NCBI GenBank assembly: GCA_030158125.1
Contig: JAOATL010000019.1
Location: 1-64,000 of the forward strand
Origin: Limnohabitans sp.
GTDB lineage: Bacteria > Pseudomonadota > Gammaproteobacteria > Burkholderiales > Burkholderiaceae_C
Length of the DNA: 64,000 nucleotides
Direction: 5' to 3'
In this document: positions 44,140 through 53,686 of the stretch, piece by piece
Numbering within the stretch: position 1 is the first letter of the stretch
Layout: every line of letters begins with the position of its first letter
Translations under genes and position numbers: made by a program
Notes under the pieces: model-generated
What the model was told of the DNA's origin: nothing
The model's database searches: none
Seen by the model: the letters and a program-made list of their open reading frames with translations, nothing else

Positions 44140-46764
44140 ATGAGCACACCTGTTATTTCTGTTGCTGACATTCGCAAAACCTTCCTCGACTTTTTTGCGT
44201 CCAAAGGCCATACCGTGGTGGCGTCCAGCCCCTTGGTTCCCGGCAACGACCCCACCTTGATGTTTACCAATTCGGGCATGGTGCAATTCAAGGATGTGTT
44301 CTTGGGCACCGACAAACGCAGCTATGTGCGTGCAGCTTCTGTGCAGGCTTGTTTACGTGCTGGCGGCAAGCACAACGATTTGGAAAACGTGGGTTACACC
44401 GCACGTCACCACACCTTCTTTGAAATGTTGGGCAACTGGAGCTTTGGCGATTATTTCAAACGCGATAGCTTGAAGTGGGCCTTCGAGTTGCTCACACAAG
44501 TTTACAAATTGCCTGCAGAAAAACTCTGGGCCACGGTCTACATTGAAGACGACGAAGCCTACGACATCTGGACCAAAGAAATTGGTTTGCCACCCGAGCG
44601 CGTGGTGCGCATTGGTGACAACAAAGGCGGACGTTACATGTCCGACAATTTCTGGATGATGGCCGACACCGGTCCCTGCGGCCCTTGCTCTGAAATCTTT
44701 TATGACCACGGCCCCGAAGTAGCAGGTGGCCCTCCCGGTAGCCCGGAGCAAGACGGCGACCGTTACATTGAAATTTGGAACAACGTGTTCATGCAGTTCG
44801 ACATGCAGCTCGATGGCAGCTTGAACAACCTGCCAGCACCGTGCGTTGACACTGGTATGGGTCTTGAGCGCTTGGCAGCTATTTTGCAGCACGTGCACAG
44901 CAACTACGAAATCGATATTTTTGATGCATTGATCAAAGCGGCATCGCGCGAAACAGGCTGTACCGATTTGCAAAACAAATCACTGCGCGTCATTGCCGAT
45001 CACATTCGTGCGACAGCATTCTTGGTGAGCGATGGTGTGGTGCCCAGCAACGAAGGGCGCGGCTATGTGCAGCGCCGCATCGTGCGCCGTGCAATTCGCC
45101 ACGGATACAAGCTGGGTCAAAAAACACCGTTCTTCCACAAGTTGGTGCCCGACCTGGTTAAGTTGATGGGCGCGGCCTATCCCAGCTTGGCTTCGCAAGA
45201 AAAACGCATCACCGACATTTTGAAGGCCGAAGAAGAACGCTTCTTCGAAACCCTTGAAGTGGGCATGCAAATTTTGGATACGGCGCTTGAAGGTGGCGTC
45301 AAAGTGTTGCCTGGTGACGTGGCTTTCAAATTGCACGACACCTACGGCTTCCCCTTGGACTTGTCTGCCGACGTTTGCCGCGAGCGCGATTTGAGCGTCG
45401 ATGAAGCTGGCTTTGCCGCCGCCATGGAACGCCAGAAAGCACAAGCGCGTGCAGCCGGTAAATTCAAAATGGACCGTGCATTGGAATACTCAGGCGCGGG
45501 CAACACCTTTGTCGGTTACGACGAACTGCAGGCCACCGCCAAAGTGTTGGCTTTGTATGTCGATGGCACACCTGCATCAGAACTCAAAGCCGGACAAAAC
45601 GGCGTGGTGGTGCTCGACACCACCCCCTTCTATGCAGAGTCTGGCGGCCAAGTGGGCGATCACGGTTTGTTGCAAACAGCTGGCGCTCAATTTGAAGTAG
45701 AAGACACGCTCAAAATTAAAGCGGATGTGTTTGGTCACCATGGCGTTTTGACACAAGGCAGCCTGAAGGTGGGCGACGCTGTGCAGGCACAGGTCAATAC
45801 AGAAATGCGAACAGCCACGGTGCGCAATCACTCTGCCACCCACTTGATGCACAAAGCGTTGCGCGAAGTGTTGGGTGACCACGTGCAACAAAAAGGTTCC
45901 TTGGTGAATGCCGAGCGCACACGTTTTGACTTTGCACACAACGCACCCATTACCGATGAACAAATCTTGGCCATCGAAGCCAAAGTGAACCAAGAAATTT
46001 GGGCCAACCCCGCCACACAAGCGCGTGTGATGGACATTGAATCTGCACAGAAAACCGGCGCCATGATGTTGTTTGGCGAGAAGTACGGCGAAACCGTACG
46101 CGTGCTCGACATTGGCTCTAGCCGCGAGTTGTGCGGTGGCGTTCACGTGCACCGGACGGGCGACATTGGCTTGTTCAAAGTGGTGGCTGAAGGCGGTGTG
46201 GCGGCTGGCGTGCGACGCATTGAAGCTGTCACGGGCGGCAATGCCTTGGCCTACTTACAGTCTTTGGAAGCAACTGTTTCTAAGGCCGCAGGCAGCTTGA
46301 AAGCATCGCCTTCAGAATTGAACAGCCGCATTGCTCAGGTCTTGGACCAAGTGAAAGCCTTGGAAAAAGAAATGGCGGCGCTCAAAGGCAAATTGGCATC
46401 GTCACAAGGTGATGAACTCATGACACAAGCGGCGGAGGTGAAGGGCGTCAAAGTATTGGCGGCCTTGCTGCCAGGCGCTGATGCCAAAACATTGCGCGAC
46501 ACCTTGGACAAGTTGAAAGACAAACTGAAAACCGCTGCCATTGTGTTGGCTGCGGTGGACGGTGACAAAGTTCAATTGGCCGCAGGCGTGACCGCTGACA
46601 CCACGGGCAAAGTGAAAGCCGGTGAGTTGGTGAACTTTGTGGCCCAGCAAGTGGGTGGCAAGGGTGGTGGTAAGCCCGACATGGCCATGGCCGGGGGCAC
46701 GGATGCGACTAACCTCAATGCGGCATTGGCCAGCGTACAAGCTTGGGTCACCGAGCGTTTGTAA
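44140..46764 (+). CDS. alaS: Alanyl-tRNA synthetase
   Basis: An 874-residue class II synthetase, the standard length. The opening [14 protein letters not shown] is diagnostic, as is the GCGGK-equivalent [22 protein letters not shown] motif 2 region. The editing domain keeps HSATHLMH and the [13 protein letters not shown] zinc motif. A Gly-rich C-Ala domain ends the protein ([15 protein letters not shown]). The ATG at 44140 gives the usual [14 protein letters not shown]-terminus; earlier in-frame residues do not fit. A terminator follows. Confidence 0.97.
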   Translation: MSTPVISVADIRKTFLDFFASKGHTVVASSPLVPGNDPTLMFTNSGMVQFKDVFLGTDKRSYVRAASVQACLRAGGKHNDLENVGYTARHHTFFEMLGNWSFGDYFKRDSLKWAFELLTQVYKLPAEKLWATVYIEDDEAYDIWTKEIGLPPERVVRIGDNKGGRYMSDNFWMMADTGPCGPCSEIFYDHGPEVAGGPPGSPEQDGDRYIEIWNNVFMQFDMQLDGSLNNLPAPCVDTGMGLERLAAILQHVHSNYEIDIFDALIKAASRETGCTDLQNKSLRVIADHIRATAFLVSDGVVPSNEGRGYVQRRIVRRAIRHGYKLGQKTPFFHKLVPDLVKLMGAAYPSLASQEKRITDILKAEEERFFETLEVGMQILDTALEGGVKVLPGDVAFKLHDTYGFPLDLSADVCRERDLSVDEAGFAAAMERQKAQARAAGKFKMDRALEYSGAGNTFVGYDELQATAKVLALYVDGTPASELKAGQNGVVVLDTTPFYAESGGQVGDHGLLQTAGAQFEVEDTLKIKADVFGHHGVLTQGSLKVGDAVQAQVNTEMRTATVRNHSATHLMHKALREVLGDHVQQKGSLVNAERTRFDFAHNAPITDEQILAIEAKVNQEIWANPATQARVMDIESAQKTGAMMLFGEKYGETVRVLDIGSSRELCGGVHVHRTGDIGLFKVVAEGGVAAGVRRIEAVTGGNALAYLQSLEATVSKAAGSLKASPSELNSRIAQVLDQVKALEKEMAALKGKLASSQGDELMTQAAEVKGVKVLAALLPGADAKTLRDTLDKLKDKLKTAAIVLAAVDGDKVQLAAGVTADTTGKVKAGELVNFVAQQVGGKGGGKPDMAMAGGTDATNLNAALASVQAWVTERL

Positions 46765-46809
46765 TACTTCAAAGCCACTGACCCAATTTAGGTTAGACGC
46801 TTGATATTG

Positions 46810-46835
46810 AAGAAAGCCCCGCAAGGGGCTTTCTT
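46810..46835. terminator. Rho-independent terminator after alaS
   Basis: AAGAAAGCCCC pairs with GGGGCTTTCTT around a GCAA tetraloop. It lies between alaS and the convergent pseudouridine synthase gene and works on paper in both directions. Confidence 0.88.
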
Positions 46836-46845
46836 AATGGGTGAC

Positions 46846-47829
46846 TCAATTGAATTTGAGAACTCTGCGGCTTTCAAACCTTCTTGTAACACCCGTCAGC
46901 GGATCCTTGAAAGCAATCGTCTTTGCAAGAAGTTGCAAAGGCGAGCTGAAATCATCGAGTTCATCCGCAGCGCGCTTGACCACCGGATAAAACTGATCGC
47001 CTACCAAGGGCAGACCCAGCGCGTTCATGTGCACACGCAATTGATGGCGCTGGCCTGTGATGGGTTTTAAAACATAACGCGCCAAGGCAGGCGTCGATGG
47101 AGTGATTGTTTGCATGGCTGAATCTCGGCCATCCAAGCGCTCAACACAGTCTATCCAAGTTTCGCTGTTGAAAGGTTCCCCCTCTTGTATTTCATCAGTG
47201 GCAAGTTCACACATTCTGAAAAACTGCGCATCTTCCACCATCATGCTTTTATGTGTCAGTGGAAATTCAAGCCTCAATGGTGAGGACTCAGGCACCCCCG
47301 CAATCGCCTCATATGTCTTCTCAACTTGCCGCAGTCTGAACAAGGCTTGATACGCATCGCGGTCTTGGGCTCGAACACTGAACATCACAAGACCTGCAGT
47401 CTCTCGGTCAATGCGATGAATGGGCGAGAGCTCAGGCAAATTCAATTGCTGTTTCAATTGCACCAATAAACTTTGCTGTACATATTGACCGCCTGGTGTG
47501 ACTGGCATGAAGTGCGGCTTGTCGGCCACCACCAAATGGTCGTCTTGAAAAATGATTTGTGCTCTGAAAGGCAAAGTGGGTTCGTCTGACACCTCACGAA
47601 AATAGAGCAAATGCGATTCACTCAATAAACCCTGAGCAGGTGCAATGGGTTGCCCCATGGCGTTCAGCACGCGGCCTGCATCAAATCGCTGCAGCCAGAT
47701 TTCGCGCTGAATTGCTGGAAATCTTGCACACAAAAAATCAATGGCCGTCAGTAGCGTGTTGGGAGGCACGCCCACTTTGCTGGCGCTGACGCCATTGACG
47801 AGCAGTTTAGACGCGTTGGAAGACGACAT
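46846..47829 (-). CDS. RluA-family pseudouridine synthase
   Basis: A 327-residue RNA pseudouridine synthase. The catalytic aspartate is in HRIDRETAGLVMF near residue 143, and PITGRHQLRVHMNALGLPLVGDQ-like sequence follows. The first 90 residues precede the catalytic fold and resemble an S4-like RNA-binding part (LLTAIDFLCARFP). Target site unknown. The start (ATG 47829, with GTG 47838 possible) overlaps the 3' end of trmB by 23 bp, so translation of the two RNA-modification genes is probably coupled. Confidence 0.87.
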   Translation of the reverse strand: MSSSNASKLLVNGVSASKVGVPPNTLLTAIDFLCARFPAIQREIWLQRFDAGRVLNAMGQPIAPAQGLLSESHLLYFREVSDEPTLPFRAQIIFQDDHLVVADKPHFMPVTPGGQYVQQSLLVQLKQQLNLPELSPIHRIDRETAGLVMFSVRAQDRDAYQALFRLRQVEKTYEAIAGVPESSPLRLEFPLTHKSMMVEDAQFFRMCELATDEIQEGEPFNSETWIDCVERLDGRDSAMQTITPSTPALARYVLKPITGQRHQLRVHMNALGLPLVGDQFYPVVKRAADELDDFSSPLQLLAKTIAFKDPLTGVTRRFESRRVLKFN

Positions 47830-48544
47830 CCCACACACCGTGCCCCAATTTCAAACCACGGTTTTCAAACTTGGTGAGCGGGCGGTAGTCTGGCTTTTGG
47901 GCGTAGCCACCGTTGGACGCATCTGCTGTGTTTTTCAGCAAAGGCTCTGCACTCAGCACTTCCAAAATTTGAACCGCATAAGGCTCCCAATCGGTGGCGC
48001 AGTGAATATAGGCGCCAGGCTTCAGGCGTGCGGCCAGTTTGGCGATGAGAGGCGTTTGGATGAGTCGGCGTTTGTTGTGACGCGATTTATGCCAAGGATC
48101 GGGAAAGAAGATGTGCACGCCGTCAATCGAAGACAAGGGCAACATGTTGTCGATCACTTCCACCGCATCGTGTTGCAAGATGCGAATGTTGTGAATGTCT
48201 TGCTCGCCAATGCGTTTGAGCAAAGCGCCTACACCGGGTTCGTGCACTTCACAACAGAGGAAGTGATCTTGCGGCCGAACCTTGGCAATGTGCGCAGTGG
48301 CCTCGCCCATGCCAAAGCCAATTTCTAAAATAACAGGTGCTGGCGCGGCCTCTTGGCCGTTCAGGGCAAAAGCCTTGGCCATGTTCAAAGGCTCGGGCGC
48401 GTATTGAATTAAATACTGGGGGCCCCACACTTCAAACGCTTTGGCTTGACCGGTGGTGGTGCGGCCCGCGCGCTTGACGTAGCTTTTGATATTTTTGGGA
48501 AACGCCACATCGGCAGGCGCTTGGTTGGGGGTGTCTGAAGTCAT
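47807..48544 (-). CDS. trmB: tRNA (guanine-N7-)-methyltransferase
   Basis: A 245-residue SAM-dependent methyltransferase forming m7G46 in t[19 protein letters not shown] near residues 74-89 is the SAM motif. The [17 protein letters not shown] motif and the C-terminal [17 protein letters not shown] are TrmB-specific. It overlaps gluQ by 4 bp (ATGA) and the following pseudouridine synthase by 23 bp: three RNA-modifying enzymes in a row. Confidence 0.95.
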   Translation of the reverse strand: MTSDTPNQAPADVAFPKNIKSYVKRAGRTTTGQAKAFEVWGPQYLIQYAPEPLNMAKAFALNGQEAAPAPVILEIGFGMGEATAHIAKVRPQDHFLCCEVHEPGVGALLKRIGEQDIHNIRILQHDAVEVIDNMLPLSSIDGVHIFFPDPWHKSRHNKRRLIQTPLIAKLAARLKPGAYIHCATDWEPYAVQILEVLSAEPLLKNTADASNGGYAQKPDYRPLTKFENRGLKLGHGVWDVVFQRV

Positions 48545-49467
48545 GCCCCGATTTTAGTGGCTTCGCGCAGGGCCCATTGCACGGTCCAAAATGCCAAAAC
48601 AGCTGGCCGTTCTGCCAATGAATTCAACGGGGCAGAGCGTGTGTCCAGTCCCAACGCAGCGGCCGCCTGATTCATGGCCTGGCAAACAGCCGCCTCGGTG
48701 CTGAGGTCTAGCGCCTTGGCACCGTTTTGCTTGGAGAGTTTTTCGCCATTGGCGCCCAGCACCAAAGGCGTGTGCAAATATGCAGGCTGTGGCAGGCCCA
48801 AGGCCTCTTGCAGCAAGATTTGCCGGGCGGTGTTGTCGGTCAAGTCTTGGCCGCGCACCACATGGCTGATGCCTTGGGCTGCATCGTCCACCACCACGGC
48901 CAGTTGGTAGGCCCACAAGCCATCGGCGCGTTTGAGCACAAAGTCGCCCACTGCGTCCAACACGTTTTGCGTTTGTGGCCCCAGTCGTCTGTCGGTCCAG
49001 TGCACCACAGGGCTGCCGCGCAAAGCACACCATTGCTGCACATTGAAGCGCCAAGCCCTGGCCGGTTTGCCATGCAAGCCGGTGCGGCAGGTGCCAGGGT
49101 AGACCGCCGTTTTGTGGCGCGCCATGTCCAAACCCAACAAGGCCTGGCTTTCTTCAATTTCTTTGCGCGAGCAGCCGCAGGGGTAGACCAAGCCCTTGGC
49201 TAGCAATTGATCAAGGGCGTGCTGGTACGCAGAGTTGCGTTGTGATTGGTACAGCACCTCACCATCCCACTGCAAACCGCATTGCTGCAGTTGATGAAGG
49301 ATGACTTTCTCGGCACCTGAAATGCAGCGCGGACCATCGACATCTTCGATGCGCACCAGCCACTCACCCTTGTGCGCACGCGCATCGAGGTAACTGGCCA
49401 AGGCGGCGACCAAAGAGCCCGCGTGCAATTCACCGGTGGGTGAGGGCGCGAATCTGCCGCGAAACAT
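48541..49467 (-). CDS. gluQ: Glutamyl-Q tRNA(Asp) synthetase
   Basis: A 308-residue truncated GluRS paralogue (GluQ-RS/YadB) that attaches Glu to queuosine of tRNA-Asp. [18 protein letters not shown] is the HIGH region, and [10 protein letters not shown] replaces KMSKS. The zinc site is visible as CGCSRKE plus a later Tyr and Cys (YPGTC). The anticodon-binding domain is absent, as expected. A tRNA-Asp gene happens to open this window. It overlaps trmB by ATGA. Confidence 0.95.
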   Translation of the reverse strand: MFRGRFAPSPTGELHAGSLVAALASYLDARAHKGEWLVRIEDVDGPRCISGAEKVILHQLQQCGLQWDGEVLYQSQRNSAYQHALDQLLAKGLVYPCGCSRKEIEESQALLGLDMARHKTAVYPGTCRTGLHGKPARAWRFNVQQWCALRGSPVVHWTDRRLGPQTQNVLDAVGDFVLKRADGLWAYQLAVVVDDAAQGISHVVRGQDLTDNTARQILLQEALGLPQPAYLHTPLVLGANGEKLSKQNGAKALDLSTEAAVCQAMNQAAAALGLDTRSAPLNSLAERPAVLAFWTVQWALREATKIGA

Positions 49468-49473
49468 GCCGAC

Positions 49474-50538
49474 TTAAATGACGGCGAGGGCCAATTCCAA
49501 ACCAGAAACAAAAGCGTCTTCAACGCGATGGCCTAAGCACCAGTCACCGCACAAGCCAATCCCTTGCTTCTTGCTGTGCATGTGAGTGGCACCCAAAGGC
49601 TGCAAGGTTTTGGCATAGCGCCAACGGTGCACATCGGCGTGTGCCGGTGTGGCGCGAATGCCTGTGATTTCCGAAAAGGCTTTGAGCAATTTGGCTTGCA
49701 CGCGTTCGGGTGCATCTTCCAAATGTTCTTGCGACCAAGCGGCACTGGCTTGCACTGTCCAGCGCTCGACTTGATCGCGCCCTGGCTTGGAAGACTCGCG
49801 CGCCAGCCAAGCCACGCGGTGATGCACGCTGCGAGCGGCATTCCACTGGGGGCCGAGCGTGATGAGGCCGGGTTGAACGGCATTGGGGAATGCCACCATG
49901 AGGGTCCAGCAAGGCGCTACCTGAACCTTGTTCAAAGCGGCTGCCTGTTCCATTTTGATGCCAGAGTTGCGCAGCAAATCAATGGCCTGATCGGAGGGCA
50001 CAGCCAGCAGTACTTGGTCAAAACCACTGAACACCGATTGCGCACCCTCGGGCTCTTCGCTGTGCAATTGCCAAAGTTCGGGGTGCAAGGTGTCACGTTC
50101 AATTTTGAAGACTTTGGATTCAAAGTGAATGGTGTCGTTTTGCACCAAGGGTTGGGCCCAGGCTTTGACCAGTGCGTTCATGCCGGGCGTGGCCACCCAA
50201 TGTTTGTCTTGTGTGTTGCGAGCGGCCTCTACCACGCGGCCCATGGCGTCTAACACGCGAACCGCATTGGCACTCCAGGGCTTGCAAATGTTGGGCGTGG
50301 TGGCCAAGGCTTGCGCAAAGCGACCATCGCGCACCGTGAAGTATTGCGCGCCGTGGTCAAAGCTGCCAAAGCTGGAAGAGCGCGTCGAGAGACGTCCGCT
50401 GGCACCTTTGCTTTTTTCAAAGACTGTGACGCGGTGACCGGCTTGCATCAGGGTGCGCGCGCAGGTGATGCCTGCCATGCCCGCACCAATGATGGCGAAA
50501 TTTTGAACAGGTTTTGTCTGGGTATTTGTTTTGGTCAT
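49474..50538 (-). CDS. Renalase-like NAD(P)/FAD-dependent oxidoreductase
   Basis: A 354-residue flavoprotein. FAIIGAGMAGITCARTLMQAG near residues 14-34 is the FAD-binding Rossmann motif. FEKSKGASGRLSTR follows, and the C-terminal GIGLCGDWCLGHRVEDAFVSGLELA closes the fold. This is the renalase/amine-oxidase-like group found in many Proteobacteria, with substrate unproven. It lies 6 bp upstream of gluQ and 9 bp downstream of the LysR gene on the same strand. Confidence 0.86.
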   Translation of the reverse strand: MTKTNTQTKPVQNFAIIGAGMAGITCARTLMQAGHRVTVFEKSKGASGRLSTRSSSFGSFDHGAQYFTVRDGRFAQALATTPNICKPWSANAVRVLDAMGRVVEAARNTQDKHWVATPGMNALVKAWAQPLVQNDTIHFESKVFKIERDTLHPELWQLHSEEPEGAQSVFSGFDQVLLAVPSDQAIDLLRNSGIKMEQAAALNKVQVAPCWTLMVAFPNAVQPGLITLGPQWNAARSVHHRVAWLARESSKPGRDQVERWTVQASAAWSQEHLEDAPERVQAKLLKAFSEITGIRATPAHADVHRWRYAKTLQPLGATHMHSKKQGIGLCGDWCLGHRVEDAFVSGLELALAVI

Positions 50539-50547
50539 GGGGCTACT

Positions 50548-51492
50548 CTACACGCGATGGTGGGGTTGGAGCAATGCTTGTTTGGTTCTGTCTTGATGCA
50601 ACTGCGACAACCACCAACTTAAAGCATGCCCGAGGCTTTTGCCTTGCGGGTTGCGCCAAGCAAATTCCACTTGGCTGATGCGCTGCACACGGGTTACTTT
50701 TTTGGCCACCAAGCGGCCGCTGTCAAGGTAGGGCTTGGCCATGCTTTCGGGTAAGAAGCCGCCGCCTAAGCCTCGCAACTGCGCTTCTAACTTGCTGGGC
50801 ATGTCGGGCACGGTGAACACATCTTGTCCTCCCAAGAGGCCAATGGTGACGCCTTCGCCGCGCTGCACCGAGTCGGCCACGGCCACGGCGCGGTGTTGCT
50901 GAAGCACCGCGTCAGTCAAGGGTTCTGCGGCCGTGGCCAAGGGATGGTGTGGTGCAACCGCGTAGACAAAATTCACTTGCCCCAAGGTCTCATGCAACAG
51001 CTCGGCATGGCTGGCAGGTGCGATGAACACACCGATGGCCAAATCTGCTTGGCCTGATTTGAGCGCCGCCAAAGTGCCTGACAATGTCTCGTAACGAATT
51101 CGCAAACGGGTGGGTGGATTGAGTGCCAAGAAGCCTTCGCACAACTCCATCACCACCGACCTGGCAATGATGCTGTCGACGGCCACCGTGAAGACCGACT
51201 CCCAGCCTGTGGCCACGCGCTTGACGCGGTTGGCCAAGGCGTCTACATCTTGCAACAAGCGCTTGGCTTCTCGCAGCAACTCTTTGCCAGCCTCGGTGGG
51301 CTTGGCTTGTCGGCTGCTGCGGTCAAACAACAGGACATCCAGGGCGTCTTCAATTTGCCGAATGCGATAGGTGAGGGCGCTGGGTACCAAGCCACGTTGC
51401 CTGGCAGCAGCGGCAAAACTGCCTGTTTCCTCAACGGCCAGCAACATGCTGAGGGCATCGGGGGTGAGGAGATCGCGTGACGAAACGGCCAT
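50548..51492 (-). CDS. LysR-family transcriptional regulator
   Basis: A 314-residue LysR regulator. Residues 8-70 form the winged helix (MLLAVEETGSFAAAARQRGLVPSA region), followed by a periplasmic-binding-like effector domain (about 95-300). It is divergent from a pirin and a flavodoxin gene, which it probably controls: the gap holds a palindrome with a T-N11-A core. The inducer is unknown; quinones or aromatic compounds are the usual guess for this arrangement. Confidence 0.9.
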   Translation of the reverse strand: MAVSSRDLLTPDALSMLLAVEETGSFAAAARQRGLVPSALTYRIRQIEDALDVLLFDRSSRQAKPTEAGKELLREAKRLLQDVDALANRVKRVATGWESVFTVAVDSIIARSVVMELCEGFLALNPPTRLRIRYETLSGTLAALKSGQADLAIGVFIAPASHAELLHETLGQVNFVYAVAPHHPLATAAEPLTDAVLQQHRAVAVADSVQRGEGVTIGLLGGQDVFTVPDMPSKLEAQLRGLGGGFLPESMAKPYLDSGRLVAKKVTRVQRISQVEFAWRNPQGKSLGHALSWWLSQLHQDRTKQALLQPHHRV

Positions 51493-51499
51493 TTTTAAT

Positions 51500-51516
51500 A
51501 TTCAAATAATTTGAAT
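51500..51516. promoter_or_regulatory. LysR-type operator palindrome (T-N11-A)
   Basis: ATTCAAATAATTTGAAT is a 17-bp perfect palindrome in the gap between the LysR gene and the pirin gene. It contains the T-N11-A core (T502 to A514) expected of LysR binding sites. It lies 8 bp before the LysR start, where autorepression and pirin activation would be natural. Confidence 0.7.
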
Positions 51517-51599
51517 GATAGCGACAAATTTTGATGATTTTATTGAAACCATTGCAATTTAAAGTTGACCCATCTGATTTTAAAGAAGTGAGGCAGTCA

Positions 51600-52301
51600 A
51601 TGATCCAAATTCGCCGTTCCGCAGAACGTGGCTATGCTGACCATGGTTGGCTCAAATCATTTCACAGCTTTTCGTTTGCGGGCTATTACGACCCGGCCTT
51701 CATGGGCTGGGGTAATTTGCGCGTCATCAACGAAGACCGCATCGCACCAGGCACAGGTTTCGGCACCCACGGTCACAAGGACATGGAAATCATCAGCTAT
51801 GTGTTGTCGGGCAACCTGGCGCACAAAGACAGCATGGGCAATGTGAAAGGCATCCCACCGGGCGACGTGCAGCGCATGAGCGCCGGCAAAGGCGTGATGC
51901 ACAGCGAGTTCAATCATGCCGAAGGACAAGCCACCCATTTTTTCCAAATTTGGATTGAACCGAATGTGATGGGCATTGCGCCCAGTTACGAGCAAAAGAC
52001 GGTGCCAGCCGCCGCCAAACGTGGCGCCTTGAAGGTGGTGGCTTCGCCCCAAGGTGAAGGCGATGCTGTGCAAATTTCTGCAGATGCCACTTTGTACGCA
52101 GGCTTGTTGGATGGCACAGAACAAGCGGCGCTGGTTTTGAACCCTGCGCGCAAAGCCTATGTTCACCTCATTCGCGGCGAACTGCAAGTGAATGGACAAG
52201 CATTGAAGGGGGGCGATGCCGCCCTCATTCAAGCTGAATCGAATCTTGAACTGACCCACGGTAAGGATGCCGAGGTCTTGGTTTTTGACTTGGCTTCTTA
52301 A
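51600..52301 (+). CDS. Pirin-family bicupin (quercetinase-like)
   Basis: A 233-residue pirin. The metal ligands match pirin exactly: H57 and H59 (THGHKDMEI), H101 and E103 (MHSEFNHAE). A second, metal-free cupin makes up the C-terminal half. Related bacterial pirins have quercetin 2,3-dioxygenase activity. The ATG at 51600 is used because MIQIRRSAERG is the family start; GTGAGG lies upstream. It is divergent from a LysR gene and followed after 40 bp by a flavodoxin gene. Confidence 0.92.
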   Translation: MIQIRRSAERGYADHGWLKSFHSFSFAGYYDPAFMGWGNLRVINEDRIAPGTGFGTHGHKDMEIISYVLSGNLAHKDSMGNVKGIPPGDVQRMSAGKGVMHSEFNHAEGQATHFFQIWIEPNVMGIAPSYEQKTVPAAAKRGALKVVASPQGEGDAVQISADATLYAGLLDGTEQAALVLNPARKAYVHLIRGELQVNGQALKGGDAALIQAESNLELTHGKDAEVLVFDLAS

Positions 52302-52341
52302 TTTTTGAAGTCGCTTTTTTTATTTTTTCAGGAGAAATCTC

Positions 52342-52875
52342 ATGGCTAAAACAGTCGTTATTTATCACTCAGGTTATGGTCACACACAACGCGTGGCGCA
52401 ATTTGTGGCACAAGGCGCCAATGCCGCTTTGATTGCCATCGATGCCGATGGCAACATCACCGATGCCGATTGGGAAACTTTGGATGCCGCCGACGCGATC
52501 ATCTTTGGCTCACCCACTTACATGGGCATGGCGTCTTGGCAGTTCAAGAAATTTGCCGATGCCTCTTCCAAGCGTTGGTTTACCAGTGCCTGGAAAGACA
52601 AAGTGGCCGGTGGTTTCACCATTTCTGCCAGCCCCAGCGGCGACAAGCTTTCAACGCTTCAGTACTTCATCACTTTGGCCATGCAACAAGCCATGGTGTG
52701 GGTGGGTCAGCCTGCCATGAACGACGGCACCACCAACCGCATTGGTTCCAACTCTGGTGTGATGGCGCAAGTGGGTCCTACCAGCCCCGCAGAAGACATT
52801 CCACAAGGCGACTTGGACACAGCCAAGGCTTATGGTGAGCGTGTGGCAGCTGTGGCTTCTAAATTGCGCGGTTAA
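52342..52875 (+). CDS. Flavodoxin-fold NAD(P)H:quinone reductase-like protein
   Basis: A 177-residue flavodoxin-like protein. VIYHSGYGHTQRVAQFVAQG near residues 5-24 binds FMN phosphate, and FGSPTYMGMASWQFKKF is typical of the WrbA/NQO-like branch. CAGGAGA precedes the ATG. It follows the pirin gene and probably forms an operon with it under the LysR regulator. A stem (GAAGCCC/GGGCTTC, 52882-52901) just past its stop may end the transcript. It lies 1 bp from the convergent trhO stop. Confidence 0.88.
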   Translation: MAKTVVIYHSGYGHTQRVAQFVAQGANAALIAIDADGNITDADWETLDAADAIIFGSPTYMGMASWQFKKFADASSKRWFTSAWKDKVAGGFTISASPSGDKLSTLQYFITLAMQQAMVWVGQPAMNDGTTNRIGSNSGVMAQVGPTSPAEDIPQGDLDTAKAYGERVAAVASKLRG

Positions 52876-52876
52876 T

Positions 52877-53686
52877 TCAAAGAAGCCCCTCAGTGGGCTT
52901 CACTGTTTCTAACGAGACATCGACGGCGCGGCGTTCGTCAAAGACAAAACAACCGCCGTCGTAATGTGAGCCATCGGTTTCTTCAAAATATTTCAAGATG
53001 CCACCCTCCAACTGATAGGTATGGGGCAGGCCGTTTTGTTGCATGAAGATGGCGGCTTTTTCACAGCGAATGCCACCTGTGCAAAAGCTGATGATGGTTT
53101 TGTCTTGCAGTTCTTCTTTGTGGGCCATGACCGCGTCGGGAAACTCCGTGAACTTGGTCAAGCGCCAGTCAATGGCACCCTTGAAGGTGCCTTCGTCCAC
53201 TTCGTAATCATTGCGCGTGTCCAGAATGACCACAGGCCGGCCGTTGTCGTCAAAGCCTTGGTCCAGCCATCTTTTGGCGGTGGCAGGGGTGACCGCTGGC
53301 GCGCGGCCCTCGGCGGGGCGAATGGTGGGGTGGTTCATGCGAATGATCTCGCCTTTGACCTTGACCAACATTTTTTTGAAGGGGACGGTGTCCGACCAGC
53401 TTTCCTTGGGCGCAATGTCCGAAAACCTAGGATCTGCGTGCAGTTCAGCCACAAAACCGCGTACAGCCTCGGCCGGGCCTGCCAAGAATAAATTAATCCC
53501 TTCCTCAGCCAGCAAAATAGTGCCTTTCAGTGCGCGCGACAAGCAGCGTTCTAGGAGGATTGGGCGAAGTTCATGGGCATCCGGCAGTGGGACGAACTTG
53601 TAGCTTGAAATATTCAGAATATTGTTCACCCCTGTATTGTAGAAAACATCTGAAGCAGCTTCTACAATGGGTCTATGTTTGTTCAT
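52877..53686 (-). CDS. trhO: tRNA uridine(34) hydroxylase, rhodanese-type
   Basis: A TrhO/YceA-family protein (oxygen-dependent ho5U34 formation in tRNA). The catalytic cysteine is C202 in FCTGGIRCEKA, with C208 beside it, in the rhodanese domain. The N-terminal part has KGTILLAEEGINLFLAG. The ATG at 53686 has GAAGG upstream and gives 269 residues, but overlaps the first 12 bp of divergent dnaE. A GTG at 53629 gives 250 residues starting right at the conserved NILNISSYKFV. I cannot decide between them. Confidence 0.9.
   Translation of the reverse strand: MNKHRPIVEAASDVFYNTGVNNILNISSYKFVPLPDAHELRPILLERCLSRALKGTILLAEEGINLFLAGPAEAVRGFVAELHADPRFSDIAPKESWSDTVPFKKMLVKVKGEIIRMNHPTIRPAEGRAPAVTPATAKRWLDQGFDDNGRPVVILDTRNDYEVDEGTFKGAIDWRLTKFTEFPDAVMAHKEELQDKTIISFCTGGIRCEKAAIFMQQNGLPHTYQLEGGILKYFEETDGSHYDGGCFVFDERRAVDVSLETVKPTEGLL
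53636..53668. promoter_or_regulatory. Inverted repeat between trhO and dnaE
   Basis: ATTGTAGAA (53636-53644) and TTCTACAAT (53660-53668) form a perfect 9-bp inverted repeat with a 15-bp spacer, immediately upstream of the dnaE ATG at 53675. It could be an operator or a leader hairpin for either divergent gene. Confidence 0.5.
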
